A DNA stretch of 64,000 bases from a candidate division WOR-3 bacterium. Its GTDB lineage: Bacteria; Hydrothermota; UBA3072. This document shows positions 42,265 to 50,211 of this stretch, one piece after another. Position numbers and translations under genes: made by a program. The DNA lies in assembly GCA_039804165.1 (NCBI GenBank), contig JBDRZZ010000003.1, positions 99,954 through 163,953 of the forward strand, given 5' to 3'. The notes beneath the pieces are model-generated. The model ran no database searches. It saw only the letters and a list, made by a program, of their open reading frames with translations, and was not told the DNA's origin. Positions within the stretch are counted from its first letter, which is position 1. Each line of letters opens with the position of its first letter.

Positions 42265-43309
42265 CCAATCTTACTTTATCCCCAGTAGATATATCAGTAT
42301 TCCCCATAATAGAGGTTATATATCCTGAGGCTGTTTTATCTTGAACGTTGACAATCTGAATCTCCCCAAGAGGTTTAATTAAATCTCTTTCCCTTCCTCC
42401 TTGTTCTCTGTAGATGAGGAAAACATCTCCAAGTTGAACGTCTTTATTTTTTCCGGGTTCAATATAAGCAACGGAGAAGGGCTTTACTACGTCTTCATCT
42501 TCTTTAAAAGCAATTATTTTTCCTTTTAAATCTTGAAGTGTAGGCTTAACTTTCCCAGCTTTGATTTCAGGCGGAATATAATCCATGATCTTATCACCCA
42601 CTTCTATTTTTTCATAAGAGTCAATTATTCTTGCTTTTGATACTTTCTCCCCTGCTTCAATTATTTTTAATATACCTTTTATTCTTACTATTCTTCCATA
42701 TCCAAAAATCTCCTTGTCCCATTTAAATATAGTATAAAGCTTATCTTCTTCCACTCCCTTAGATTTACCAATATTTACTTGAACTTTGTCTCCAAGAGTA
42801 GTTGGAGAGCCTTCAAGTACAGCTTCTCCATATAGAATCTTTTCTACCTCTCCTTTTTCTAAACTGTGATCTGTAGTTATAAAGCCTGCAGAAAGAGCAG
42901 CCTTTCTTGTAAAGGCATATGTTTCAGGTTTTATAACCGAGAAAAGAACAGGTTCCTCTTTCCATAACTCAAGAGGAGTCTTTTTTGTGCTAATTGCTTT
43001 TCTCTTTTCTTCGATTAATTTGCCTTTTGCCCCTTTTAATTCTGTTACTAACCCTTCTTTCAGAGGAGGTGTTACTTCTTGTTCGGCAGGAACATTTGGA
43101 ATTACAAAAACTTCCCCAGGATAAATCCAGTGTGGATCTGCTATTGAATCTTTGTTTGCTTCATATATTACAGGCCAGAGAAATGGATTATTGTAGTAAT
43201 GTTCAGCAATAAACCATAAACATTCCCCTTTAACTACAGTGTGTTTTTTATATTGTGCAATCAAAGAAAAGCTTCCAACCAAAAGGATAGTTAAAATAAA
43301 TCTTTTCAT
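42242..43309 (-). CDS. Secreted LysM-domain protein
   Basis: This 355-aa protein has signal peptide KRFILTILLVGSFSLIA. A LysM domain lies at about residues 22-72 (HTVVKGECLWFIAEHYYNNPFLWPVIYEANKDSI.DPHWIYPGEVFVIP). The W-P-x-I-Y-E-A-N form is the LysM variant common in TPR/OmpA-like envelope proteins. The rest (~100-355) is a set of repeated small beta domains resembling VGDKV-type segments (VNIGKSKGVEEDKLYTIF; VQLGDVFLIYREQGG), perhaps flagellar-type or SH3-like. It is probably periplasmic and peptidoglycan-linked. A good AAAGGAG Shine-Dalgarno sequence precedes the ATG. Confidence 0.85.
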   Translation of the reverse strand: MKRFILTILLVGSFSLIAQYKKHTVVKGECLWFIAEHYYNNPFLWPVIYEANKDSIADPHWIYPGEVFVIPNVPAEQEVTPPLKEGLVTELKGAKGKLIEEKRKAISTKKTPLELWKEEPVLFSVIKPETYAFTRKAALSAGFITTDHSLEKGEVEKILYGEAVLEGSPTTLGDKVQVNIGKSKGVEEDKLYTIFKWDKEIFGYGRIVRIKGILKIIEAGEKVSKARIIDSYEKIEVGDKIMDYIPPEIKAGKVKPTLQDLKGKIIAFKEDEDVVKPFSVAYIEPGKNKDVQLGDVFLIYREQGGRERDLIKPLGEIQIVNVQDKTASGYITSIMGNTDISTGDKVRLVGRIGGE

Positions 43310-43312
43310 TTT

Positions 43313-43582
43313 TTACTCCTTTTCTTTTATATATTTTAATTCAAGATCTTGAATTATGTTCTTTAAATAACCTTCTTCTTCTTTTGTTAGGTTACCTTTT
43401 GTTTTATCTCTAAGTATTCTTAAAGAGTCTATGAGATATCTTGATGTTTCTAAGTCTTTTTCCTTTTTGCCTGTTAATGGATCCTCTACAAGCCCAAGAG
43501 AAATATAAGCCCCTGTTGCCATCCGCATAACTATGGAAGAAAAAGTTGCTTCTTCTAAAACTTTTTTTTCTTTTTTACTCAT
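43313..43582 (-). CDS. DUF1844 protein (89 aa)
   Basis: This small acidic-basic protein covers the full DUF1844 domain: ATFSSIVMRMATGAYISLGLVEDPLTGKKEKDLETSRYLIDSLRILRDKTKGNLTKEEEGYLKNII in pieces. The family is widespread in deltaproteobacteria and FCB/PVC phyla and has no agreed function. ATG 43582 is chosen because the longer in-frame reading runs through the tRNA-Val gene and has no family similarity there. The start lies only 19 bp after the tRNA 3' end, so both may share a transcript. Confidence 0.83.
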   Translation of the reverse strand: MSKKEKKVLEEATFSSIVMRMATGAYISLGLVEDPLTGKKEKDLETSRYLIDSLRILRDKTKGNLTKEEEGYLKNIIQDLELKYIKEKE

Positions 43583-43601
43583 TTTGCATAAAGCTTTCAA
43601 T

Positions 43602-43676
43602 TGGGCGAAAGAGGACTCGAACCTCTGACCTCCTGCTTGTAAGGCAGGCGCTCTCACCTGACTGAGCTATCCGCCC
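43602..43676 (-). tRNA. tRNA-Val (anticodon UAC)
   Basis: This 75-nt cloverleaf can be folded by eye. The acceptor is GGGCGGA/TTCGCCC (one G-T pair). The D stem is GCTC/GAGC, the anticodon stem CCTGC/GCAGG with loop CTTACAA (anticodon TAC), the variable AGGTC, and the T stem AGAGG/CCTCT with loop TTCGAGT. The discriminator is A; CCA is not encoded. It reads GUA and, with modified U34, probably other GUN codons. Confidence 0.96.
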
Positions 43677-43682
43677 CTTTTT

Positions 43683-43711
43683 ATTTTAATCTTTGCAACT
43701 TATTTTGTCAA
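43683..43711 (-). promoter_or_regulatory. Promoter of tRNA-Val and downstream genes
   Basis: Minus strand TTGACA (43711-43706), a 17-bp spacer and TAAAAT (43688-43683) end only 7 bp before the mature tRNA 5' end. This gives a short 5' leader. The same transcript may continue into DUF1844, LysM and panB, as no terminator was seen in the 19 bp after the tRNA. Confidence 0.78.
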
Positions 43712-43842
43712 GGGTAATATTCATTTACATTAAGATTGTCTACTAAGACTTAGCCATTTTATTTTCTCTGAAATTTTGTAGAGTAATTTCAAAGGGACCT
43801 CATTAAGAATAAGCATTCAAGTTGAACTCTTTAAGATTTATT

Positions 43843-44520
43843 TTAAGACTCAATTAAAGTCAACGTGATATTTCTCTCTTTATCGCCTTTCCTATAAGAA
43901 TAAAATAATTCATAAGGGGATTCTATCTCTGGAAAAAGATAAATTCTCTCAATTCCTAAATTTTTTAAAATATTGATGTTTGCTTCCTTAAGAGAGAGAA
44001 AATATTTGCCGTCTTTAAAATAAACACAAGGTGAGCCAAATTTATTGAAGAGATTTGCAATCTCTTCACTAACTTCGTAGTCTTCCCATTTTATGCAATA
44101 ACCAAGCACAACTTCCCACTCAAGAGGTTTTATCCCATAAATTTCCTTCATTTTTAACACAAAATTTTTCGGAAATTCAAGAACTGTTCCCCTCCAACCA
44201 ATATGAAGAAGTCCAAGAAGTTCTTTCTGTTTATGGTAAAAGGTTAGTGGAAGACAATCTGCCGTTCTAACATACAAACCTACATTTTTCTCTTGGGTGA
44301 AAAGCCCATCTCCAACCAATTTTACTCCAAAACTTGCCTTATGAATTATTGCAGAGTGAATTTGAATAAGACCTACAGTTTTACATTTTATAAAATCAAG
44401 AGGATTAAAATATTTTGTTCCCTGAATCACTTTTACTTTTGGTTCAAAATAAAATTCATACCATTCTTTTTCGCCTTCAACTCTTTTCTGCCAAGATTTG
44501 GTATCTTTATTCATAGCCAA
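43843..44520 (-). CDS. pgeF: Peptidoglycan editing factor PgeF (YfiH/DUF152 family)
   Basis: This 225-aa protein has the copper-oxidase-like/YfiH fold with all metal-site pieces. They are the His in LIQIHSAIIH, GDGLFTQ, Cys in VRTADCLPLTF, and His in LLGLLHIGWRGTV. A C-terminal YSYRKGD follows. PgeF hydrolyses L-Ser wrongly built into the peptidoglycan stem; other members act as purine nucleoside phosphorylases/adenosine deaminases. Near the usual GPSIGPCCYEV region this protein has VVLGYCIKWEDYEVSEE, so that part has drifted. It is divergent from the sorting-domain gene at 44636. Confidence 0.91.
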   Translation of the reverse strand: MAMNKDTKSWQKRVEGEKEWYEFYFEPKVKVIQGTKYFNPLDFIKCKTVGLIQIHSAIIHKASFGVKLVGDGLFTQEKNVGLYVRTADCLPLTFYHKQKELLGLLHIGWRGTVLEFPKNFVLKMKEIYGIKPLEWEVVLGYCIKWEDYEVSEEIANLFNKFGSPCVYFKDGKYFLSLKEANINILKNLGIERIYLFPEIESPYELFYSYRKGDKERNITLTLIES

Positions 44521-44591
44521 AAATTTATCTTATTTTAAAAAAAATCAAGAGAAAATAAAAATTGGAACTAATCTGGTTTTTTCGAATCTAA

Positions 44592-44617
44592 TATAATTAA
44601 AAAAGAGCATGCTCTTT
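44592..44617 (+). promoter_or_regulatory. TATAAT box followed by a 16-bp palindrome in the leader of the sorting-domain gene
   Basis: A perfect -10 TATAAT (44592-44597) lacks a clear -35 at normal spacing. Five bases later comes AAAGAGCATGCTCTTT (44602-44617), a perfect palindrome straddling the predicted +1. It is suited to a repressor dimer. AAAGGAGG and ATG 44636 follow. Confidence 0.5.
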
Positions 44618-44635
44618 AAAAGAAAGGAGGTTTAT

Positions 44636-46156
44636 ATGCGTAAGATTTATTTAATTTTACTTTTATCTCTATCACTTTTTGGGGTAAGTAAGTTAAAGAT
44701 AAATGGTGATTCGGTGGCTACAATTATAATAGGAGATACTCTATTTTTAGAGGTAAACTTAGATGGAGATTCTTTAGCCTCTTTGGAGGTCTATATGGAT
44801 CTTAATAATAATGGAATTCTTGAAGAAGGAGAGCCACCTTTATACTATGGGTGTTTAATTGATGGAAGCTGGGAAGACATTGATGAGAAGAAAAATATCT
44901 ATTTTTCAACAGTGGTGAGATCCTCCAAGATTGAGATTCCTACAGGTGACTTTATTGTTATAGTAAGAGATGAAGCAGGACTAGATCAAGCAATACTCCA
45001 TGTTCAGCCTCCTATAGGTGGACCTCTTACTGGAAAGATATTCTTTCCTAGTCCCCTCCCAATTAATGCTTCAGGTGTATTGGTAAAAGCTGTCCCTTGT
45101 TTTAAGGACGCAGCTCAAGAAGAAATAGGATCCTTAATTGACATAACGAATCAGGAAGGAGAATATAGCATTTCTGTCCCCACGCTTCAATATTATAAGA
45201 TTCTCACACTTCCTCCTAATGAAGTTTTCCCTGGATTTTTAGGGACTTTATCTCGGGATTCAGCTATACCTGGGGAAAAATCTTTAGATGATACTTTGAT
45301 TGCCACGGATGGCTCTTTGTTTAAATGTATATTCCTTAAAGAAATGACACAAGAGCCTCCCACCCCTTATACTTCTCCAATAATGACTTTTATCTCCGGT
45401 CTTTTCATAGATCCTTCCGGAATGATTGAAACTTTAATCCCTTGCTTTAAAACCGGGGTTGGGAAATTAGGAGAGGGAAGTTTCTTGTTGCGGTCTTCTT
45501 CTTTGGGAAATTCATGGGAGGTGGAGTTCTTTCAAAAATATGATCCTTACTCAATGACTCCCCCAAAGAGATCTTTTTCATTCGTTGAGGTTCCGGATAC
45601 TATAATAGATACAATTATTGTTGAACCTTGTGATGCACAGATAGCAGGGACTGTTTTTGTAGATGGAGTTCCTACAGATGGGATAGAAGTTTGGGCTTTT
45701 TCCCCTGGAATTGGAAAGGCTCCAAGCTCAGGGACTTTCTCTACAGGCTTTTATAGACTTCTTGTTTCTTCTAAACCGATGTCTTATACAGTCGGATTAA
45801 GTGATTTCCCTGATTCCTTATATGGAGGACCTAAAAATGTCTCCCCTGGCTCAAGCGGTGTAAACTTCTATGTAAAAACGATGGGGATAAAAGAGGAGGA
45901 ACGTTCTTCCAACTTAGAAGCTTTCCCGACCCTTCTTATTTCCTCTACCTTGCTTGAGGTAAAAGGAGTAACTAAAAAAGATGCAGCTCTCAAGCTGTTT
46001 GATGTAACTGGAAAGATGGTTGGGGTAATTCCTCAGAAGGAATTTATAGGAAATACCGCAAGATATGAAATAGATATTAATAGACTTCCAGGAGGAATTC
46101 TCTTTGGGAAAATTGAAAACGAAAAAGGAACTATAAAGCTCACTCTTTTAAGATAA
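44636..46156 (+). CDS. Secreted protein with type IX-like C-terminal sorting domain
   Basis: This ~506-aa protein has signal peptide RKIYLILLLSLSLFGVS. An N-terminal beta domain contains a calcium-loop-like DLNNNGILEEGE. Two or more carboxypeptidase-regulatory/Ig-like segments follow (GKIFFPSPLPINASGVLVKAVP; IAGTVFVDGVPTDGIEVWAF). The C-terminal ~85 residues have the sorting-domain pattern (SSTLLEVKGV, DAALKLFDVTGKMVG, INRLPGGILFGKIENEKG). No enzyme motif is visible. The start ATG 44636 has AAAGGAGG six bases before it; the GTG/ATG 27 bp upstream falls in the palindrome and is rejected. It is a single-gene unit with its own strong terminator. Confidence 0.75.
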   Translation: MRKIYLILLLSLSLFGVSKLKINGDSVATIIIGDTLFLEVNLDGDSLASLEVYMDLNNNGILEEGEPPLYYGCLIDGSWEDIDEKKNIYFSTVVRSSKIEIPTGDFIVIVRDEAGLDQAILHVQPPIGGPLTGKIFFPSPLPINASGVLVKAVPCFKDAAQEEIGSLIDITNQEGEYSISVPTLQYYKILTLPPNEVFPGFLGTLSRDSAIPGEKSLDDTLIATDGSLFKCIFLKEMTQEPPTPYTSPIMTFISGLFIDPSGMIETLIPCFKTGVGKLGEGSFLLRSSSLGNSWEVEFFQKYDPYSMTPPKRSFSFVEVPDTIIDTIIVEPCDAQIAGTVFVDGVPTDGIEVWAFSPGIGKAPSSGTFSTGFYRLLVSSKPMSYTVGLSDFPDSLYGGPKNVSPGSSGVNFYVKTMGIKEEERSSNLEAFPTLLISSTLLEVKGVTKKDAALKLFDVTGKMVGVIPQKEFIGNTARYEIDINRLPGGILFGKIENEKGTIKLTLLR

Positions 46157-46167
46157 ATAAAACACCT

Positions 46168-46207
46168 CTAAAAAGGAAGGTGCTAAAAATAGCACCTTCC
46201 TTTTTAG
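46168..46207 (+). terminator. Strong hairpin terminator after the sorting-domain gene
   Basis: CTAAAAAGGAAGGTGCT and AGCACCTTCCTTTTTAG pair perfectly over 17 bp around a six-base AT-rich loop. The right arm contains the T run (TTTTT). The stem begins 11 bp after the stop codon. Confidence 0.9.
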
Positions 46208-46386
46208 TTCTTGTTTTAATTAACAATATAATTATCTTAGACACTTTTAAGCTACCCTATTTTCTACTCGAAATTAAAACAATATTTTTTGACATTATTA
46301 TTTTATATTTTACATTTTTAAAAAATTAAGTGCTTGGAGTTAAAGGCTATGTGTTTTGGACCATTTTTTGTAAGAAATTATTTTTA

Positions 46387-48822
46387 ATGACAAATTTTAA
46401 AAATGAGGGGAGAAAATCGCGAGATAAAGAAGATCAATATAAAGTAGCTTTTGAGACTGCGGCAACGAGTATTGTAATAATAGAAAATGATATGACAATA
46501 TCCCTAATAAATAAGGAATTTGAACGTCTCTCAGGGTTCAAAAGAGAAGAAATAGAAGGAAAGAAAAAGTGGACCGAGTTTGTTGCAAGAAAAGAAGATT
46601 TGGAGAGGATGAAGAGATACCATATAGATAGGAGAAAAGACCCGAATTCTGTTCCAAAAAATTATGAATTTAAATTTATTGATAGATATGGTAAGCTGAA
46701 AGACGTTTATATTTCTGTAGACATTATTCCTGGAACAGATAAAAGTGTGGCTTCTTTATTAGACATTACAGAAAGAAAAGAAAGGGAAGAAGAATATAAA
46801 AGTTTAATCAATGGAATGAATGAAACTGCTTTTGTAATTAATTTTGATGGTAAATTTATAGAAGTTAACGATAGAGCTTTAGAAGTCTTAGAATACTCAA
46901 GAGAAGAATTTTTAAAAATGGGGCCAACTGATATTGATGCTCACCTATCTAAAGAAGAAATAGAAAATCTTATAAAAGGAATGAGAAAAGGAGAAAAGCA
47001 AGTTTTTTCTACTCTTCATAGAACAAAAAAAGGAAAGATAATTCCTGTGGAAATTAGTTCGAGTTTAATAACTTATAAGGGTAATCCTGCGATCTTAAGT
47101 ATTGCAAGAGATATAACAGATAGAGAAAAGGCAGAAAAGGCATTGAGAGAAAGTGAGGAAAGGTTCCAAACAGTAATAGAAAATATGCCATACGGTGTAT
47201 GTTTACATAACATTGAGGGAGAAGTCTTGCTTGTAAATAATGCGTTTTGTGAACTTTCTGGATACAAAAGAGAAGAACTCCTAAAAATGAGAATAAAAGA
47301 CTTTGATCCTGAAAGCGAGACAAGAAAAGATAAAAAAAGGTTCTGGCTTAAATTAGGGAAAGGAGAATTTGCCAGATTAGAATCCACTCTCTATCGAAAG
47401 GATGGATCTTCTTTCCCTGCAGAGATATGTATTAGTGCAATCTCCTTAAGAGGGGAAAAAATGATCTTGGGAATTGTTCAAAATATAAAAGAAAGAAAAG
47501 AAGCGATTGAGAAGCTTAAGGAAAGCGAAGAAAAATATAGAAATCTATATGAAAGTTTAGTAGATGCTTTTGTTAGATTTGACATGGAAGGTAATATAAT
47601 TGAATTTAATAAGACTTACTTAGAAATGCTTGGATATTCTGAAGAGGAAATAAAAAAAATGAAAAATACAGATTTAACTCCTTCAAAATGGCATAAAATG
47701 GAGAAAGAGATAATAAAAGAGCAAATTATAAAAAAGGGTTACTCGGAAGTTTATGAGAAGGAGTACATTAGAAAAGGTGGGGAGATTTTCCCTGTAGAAT
47801 TAAGAGCTTTTTTAATCCGCAATAATGATGGAACCCCTAATAGTATTTGGGCGATTGTTAGAGACATAACTGAGCGAAAAGAGTTAGAGAAAGAGTTAAG
47901 GAAGATAGAGAGACTTGAATCTTTAGGGGTCCTTGCCGGTGGAATTGCTCATGATTTTAACAACCTCCTTACAGGAATTCTTGGTAATTTATCTCTTGCT
48001 GAAATAAAAGAAGAAGGAGGAGAAGACATAAAAGAGCTATTAGAAGAAGCAAAAGATGCTGCTCTTCAAGCAAAGGAGTTAACCCAGCAACTTTTAACTT
48101 TTTCAAAGGGTGGTGAGCCAATAAAAGGGGAAGTTTCAATAGAGGAGATAATAAGAAAAACAGCAGAATTTGCCCTTAGAGGTTCAAATGTTAAGTGTTC
48201 ATATGATTTTCCAAAAGGTCTTTGGAAGGTGGAAGTGGATAAGGGTCAAATAGCCCAGGTAATAGAGAATCTTACAATAAATGCAAAACAGGCGATGCCC
48301 GAGGGGGGAGAAATAAAAATTAAAGCTGAGAATCTAATACTTGAAAATTCGCAACCCATCCCTTTAAAAAAGGGTAAGTACATAAAAATTACATTTATGG
48401 ATGAAGGAGTAGGAATTCCTGAGGAGAATTTACCTCGTATATTTGATCCTTTCTTTACCACTAAAAAAAGAGGTAGTGGGCTTGGTCTTGCAATTGTCCA
48501 TTCTATTATTCAAAAACATAATGGATTTATTACTGTTGATTCTAAATTAAAAAGTGGGACTACCTTCTTTATTTACCTCCCAGCAATGGAAAAGAAACTT
48601 GAAGAAATAGTGAAAGAAGAAATAAGAATTGATTCCACTCTTAAAGGAAAAGGCAAAATTCTTGTTATGGATGATGAAGAAACCGTTCGAAATACAATTA
48701 AGGGAATCCTTAAAACTCTTGGATATTCTGTTCTCTTAACTAAAAACGGGGAAGAGGCTATAAGAAAATATAAAGAAGCCATTAAGAAAAAAGAGCCATT
48801 TGATGCTGTTATTCTTATCTAA
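46387..48822 (+). CDS. Four-PAS hybrid sensor histidine kinase, interrupted in the receiver domain
   Basis: This is a soluble kinase of ~811 aa to the present stop. Four PAS/PAC units each end in a DITERKE-type motif at about residues 25-140, 145-255, 265-385 and 390-505. HisKA follows with GGIAHDFNNLLTGILGNLSLA (His near residue 522), then HATPase_c with NAKQAMPEGG, MDEGVGIPEENLPRIFDPFFTTKKRGSGLGLAIVHSI. A receiver domain starts (ILVMDDEETVRNTIKGILKTLG) but the frame stops right after FDAVILI. ATG 46387 is preferred over an upstream GTG at 46330; neither has a Shine-Dalgarno sequence. No transmembrane helix is visible, so it is cytosolic. Kinase and ATPase motifs are intact, so autophosphorylation should still work. 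Confidence 0.9.
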   Translation: MTNFKNEGRKSRDKEDQYKVAFETAATSIVIIENDMTISLINKEFERLSGFKREEIEGKKKWTEFVARKEDLERMKRYHIDRRKDPNSVPKNYEFKFIDRYGKLKDVYISVDIIPGTDKSVASLLDITERKEREEEYKSLINGMNETAFVINFDGKFIEVNDRALEVLEYSREEFLKMGPTDIDAHLSKEEIENLIKGMRKGEKQVFSTLHRTKKGKIIPVEISSSLITYKGNPAILSIARDITDREKAEKALRESEERFQTVIENMPYGVCLHNIEGEVLLVNNAFCELSGYKREELLKMRIKDFDPESETRKDKKRFWLKLGKGEFARLESTLYRKDGSSFPAEICISAISLRGEKMILGIVQNIKERKEAIEKLKESEEKYRNLYESLVDAFVRFDMEGNIIEFNKTYLEMLGYSEEEIKKMKNTDLTPSKWHKMEKEIIKEQIIKKGYSEVYEKEYIRKGGEIFPVELRAFLIRNNDGTPNSIWAIVRDITERKELEKELRKIERLESLGVLAGGIAHDFNNLLTGILGNLSLAEIKEEGGEDIKELLEEAKDAALQAKELTQQLLTFSKGGEPIKGEVSIEEIIRKTAEFALRGSNVKCSYDFPKGLWKVEVDKGQIAQVIENLTINAKQAMPEGGEIKIKAENLILENSQPIPLKKGKYIKITFMDEGVGIPEENLPRIFDPFFTTKKRGSGLGLAIVHSIIQKHNGFITVDSKLKSGTTFFIYLPAMEKKLEEIVKEEIRIDSTLKGKGKILVMDDEETVRNTIKGILKTLGYSVLLTKNGEEAIRKYKEAIKKKEPFDAVILI

Positions 48823-49022
48823 CTGTTCCTGGAGGGATGGGAGGTAAAGAGGTAATAAAAAGACTTTTGAAAATCAACCCAAAGGTTAAAGCTATAGTTT
48901 CAAGTGGTTATTCTAATGATCCAGTTATGTCCCATTATAAAGATTACGGATTTTCTGCAGTAGTCATAAAACCTTATGATGTTTACGAGCTTAGTAAAGC
49001 ATTGAAAAGTATTCTTCCATAG
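48817..49022 (+). pseudogene. Detached second half of the hybrid kinase receiver domain (frameshift)
   Basis: In the +1-shifted frame the sequence continues LTVPGGMGGKEVIKRLLKIN, VSSGYSNDPVM, VVIKPYDVYELSKALKSIL, the perfect remainder of the receiver. The break is at 48816/48817. Where ILD-LTVPGG is expected, the DNA reads ATTCTTATCTAACTG; adding one G before base 48817 restores Asp-Leu-Thr. The lost base therefore removes the phospho-acceptor Asp codon. It could be a real mutation or an assembly/sequencing error. The ATG at 48837 lacks a Shine-Dalgarno sequence. Confidence 0.88.
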
Positions 49023-49101
49023 AGAAAAGAGCTTATATAAAAAGATTTTTTTAAGAAACTTGACAATTAGTTTATTCTAAATAAGTTTCTTAGAATTAAA
49101 G

Positions 49102-50205
49102 ATGTATAAAATTGGGTTACTTGTTGGGACAAGACCTGATGCAATAAAGATGGCACCTTTGGCAATGGTTTTGAAGAAAACAAGGGTTTTTTCTCCGTTT
49201 GTTATTGCAAGTGCTCAACATAGGGAATTATTAGATCAAGTTATACATCTTTTTGGTCTAAAAGTAGATGTAGATTTTAATTTGATGAAGGAAGATCAAG
49301 ATCTTTTTTATATCACAGGAAGCTTACTTAAAAAAATGAAAAACATTTTAGAAAAAGAAAATTTAGATCTTCTTTTAGTCCAAGGTGATACAACCACAAG
49401 TTTTGTGGCTGCTCTATCTGCTTTTTACAAGAAGATCCCTATAGGCCATATTGAGGCAGGGTTAAGAACCTTTGATAAATATCAACCCTTTCCGGAGGAG
49501 ATAAATAGGATTTTTATTGATAATATTAGTGATCTTTTGTTTGCTCCAACGGATTGGGCGAAAGAGAATTTAATAAAAAGTGGGATACCAATAGATAAAA
49601 TATATGTGACCGGAAATACAGGAATTGATGCGCTTTTTTGGGTTATTAAAAACACAAAACCAGACAAAAAGATTGAAGAATTAGTTGAAAATAAAAAGAA
49701 GGTAATCTTATTTACCTGTCACAGAAGAGAAAGCTTTGGAAGCCCAATGGAGGAGATATTTGAAGCTGTTAGGGAAATAGCAAAAAGGAAGGATACTTTA
49801 ATTGTTTATCCTGTTCATCCTAATCCCAATGTTAAAGAAAAAGCCAAACGGATCTTAGGAGGGGTTTCTAATATAAAATTAATTAAGCCTCTTAGTTATG
49901 AAAATTTGGCGTTTCTTTTATCAAAGGCTTATCTTGCCTTAACAGACTCGGGTGGAATTCAAGAAGAGGCTCCTTCTTTTGGGGTTCCTGTTTTTGTATT
50001 AAGGAATAAAACAGAACGTCCAGAGGGAATTGAGTGTGGTGTAGCGAAGCTATTGGGGACAAATAAACACAAAATTCTTGAAGAGGTTACAAAGATATTA
50101 GATAATGAAGAGGAGCGAAAGAAAATGAGTAAGAAAAAAAATCCCTATGGTGATGGGAAGGCGAGTGTTAGAATTTTAAAAATACTTAAAGAGTTCTTTG
50201 GATAG
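49102..50205 (+). CDS. wecB: UDP-N-acetylglucosamine 2-epimerase (non-hydrolysing)
   Basis: This 367-aa protein has the whole WecB/MnaA family signature set. They are GTRPDAIKMAPLAMVLKKT (usual GTRPEAIK, one conservative change), SAQHRELLDQV, VQGDTTTSFVAALSAFYKKIPIGHIEAGLRT, PFPEEINRIFID, VTGNTGIDAL, TCHRRESFG, VYPVHPNPNV and LTDSGGIQEEAPSFGVPVFVLRNKTERPEGI. It converts UDP-GlcNAc to UDP-ManNAc, a building block of capsules and common antigen-type glycans. It is followed 6 bp later by a glycosyltransferase. The start has no Shine-Dalgarno sequence. Confidence 0.95.
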   Translation: MYKIGLLVGTRPDAIKMAPLAMVLKKTRVFSPFVIASAQHRELLDQVIHLFGLKVDVDFNLMKEDQDLFYITGSLLKKMKNILEKENLDLLLVQGDTTTSFVAALSAFYKKIPIGHIEAGLRTFDKYQPFPEEINRIFIDNISDLLFAPTDWAKENLIKSGIPIDKIYVTGNTGIDALFWVIKNTKPDKKIEELVENKKKVILFTCHRRESFGSPMEEIFEAVREIAKRKDTLIVYPVHPNPNVKEKAKRILGGVSNIKLIKPLSYENLAFLLSKAYLALTDSGGIQEEAPSFGVPVFVLRNKTERPEGIECGVAKLLGTNKHKILEEVTKILDNEEERKKMSKKKNPYGDGKASVRILKILKEFFG

Positions 50206-50211
50206 TTTGCG

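Noticed and set aside
43583..43657. N-terminal extension of DUF1844 protein
   Set aside because: The extra 25 codons read through tRNA-Val; the DUF1844 family begins at the downstream ATG 43582.
47054..47387. Minus-strand ORFs inside the histidine kinase
   Set aside because: They overlap two conserved PAS domains in the sense frame and have no Shine-Dalgarno sequence or recognisable domain.
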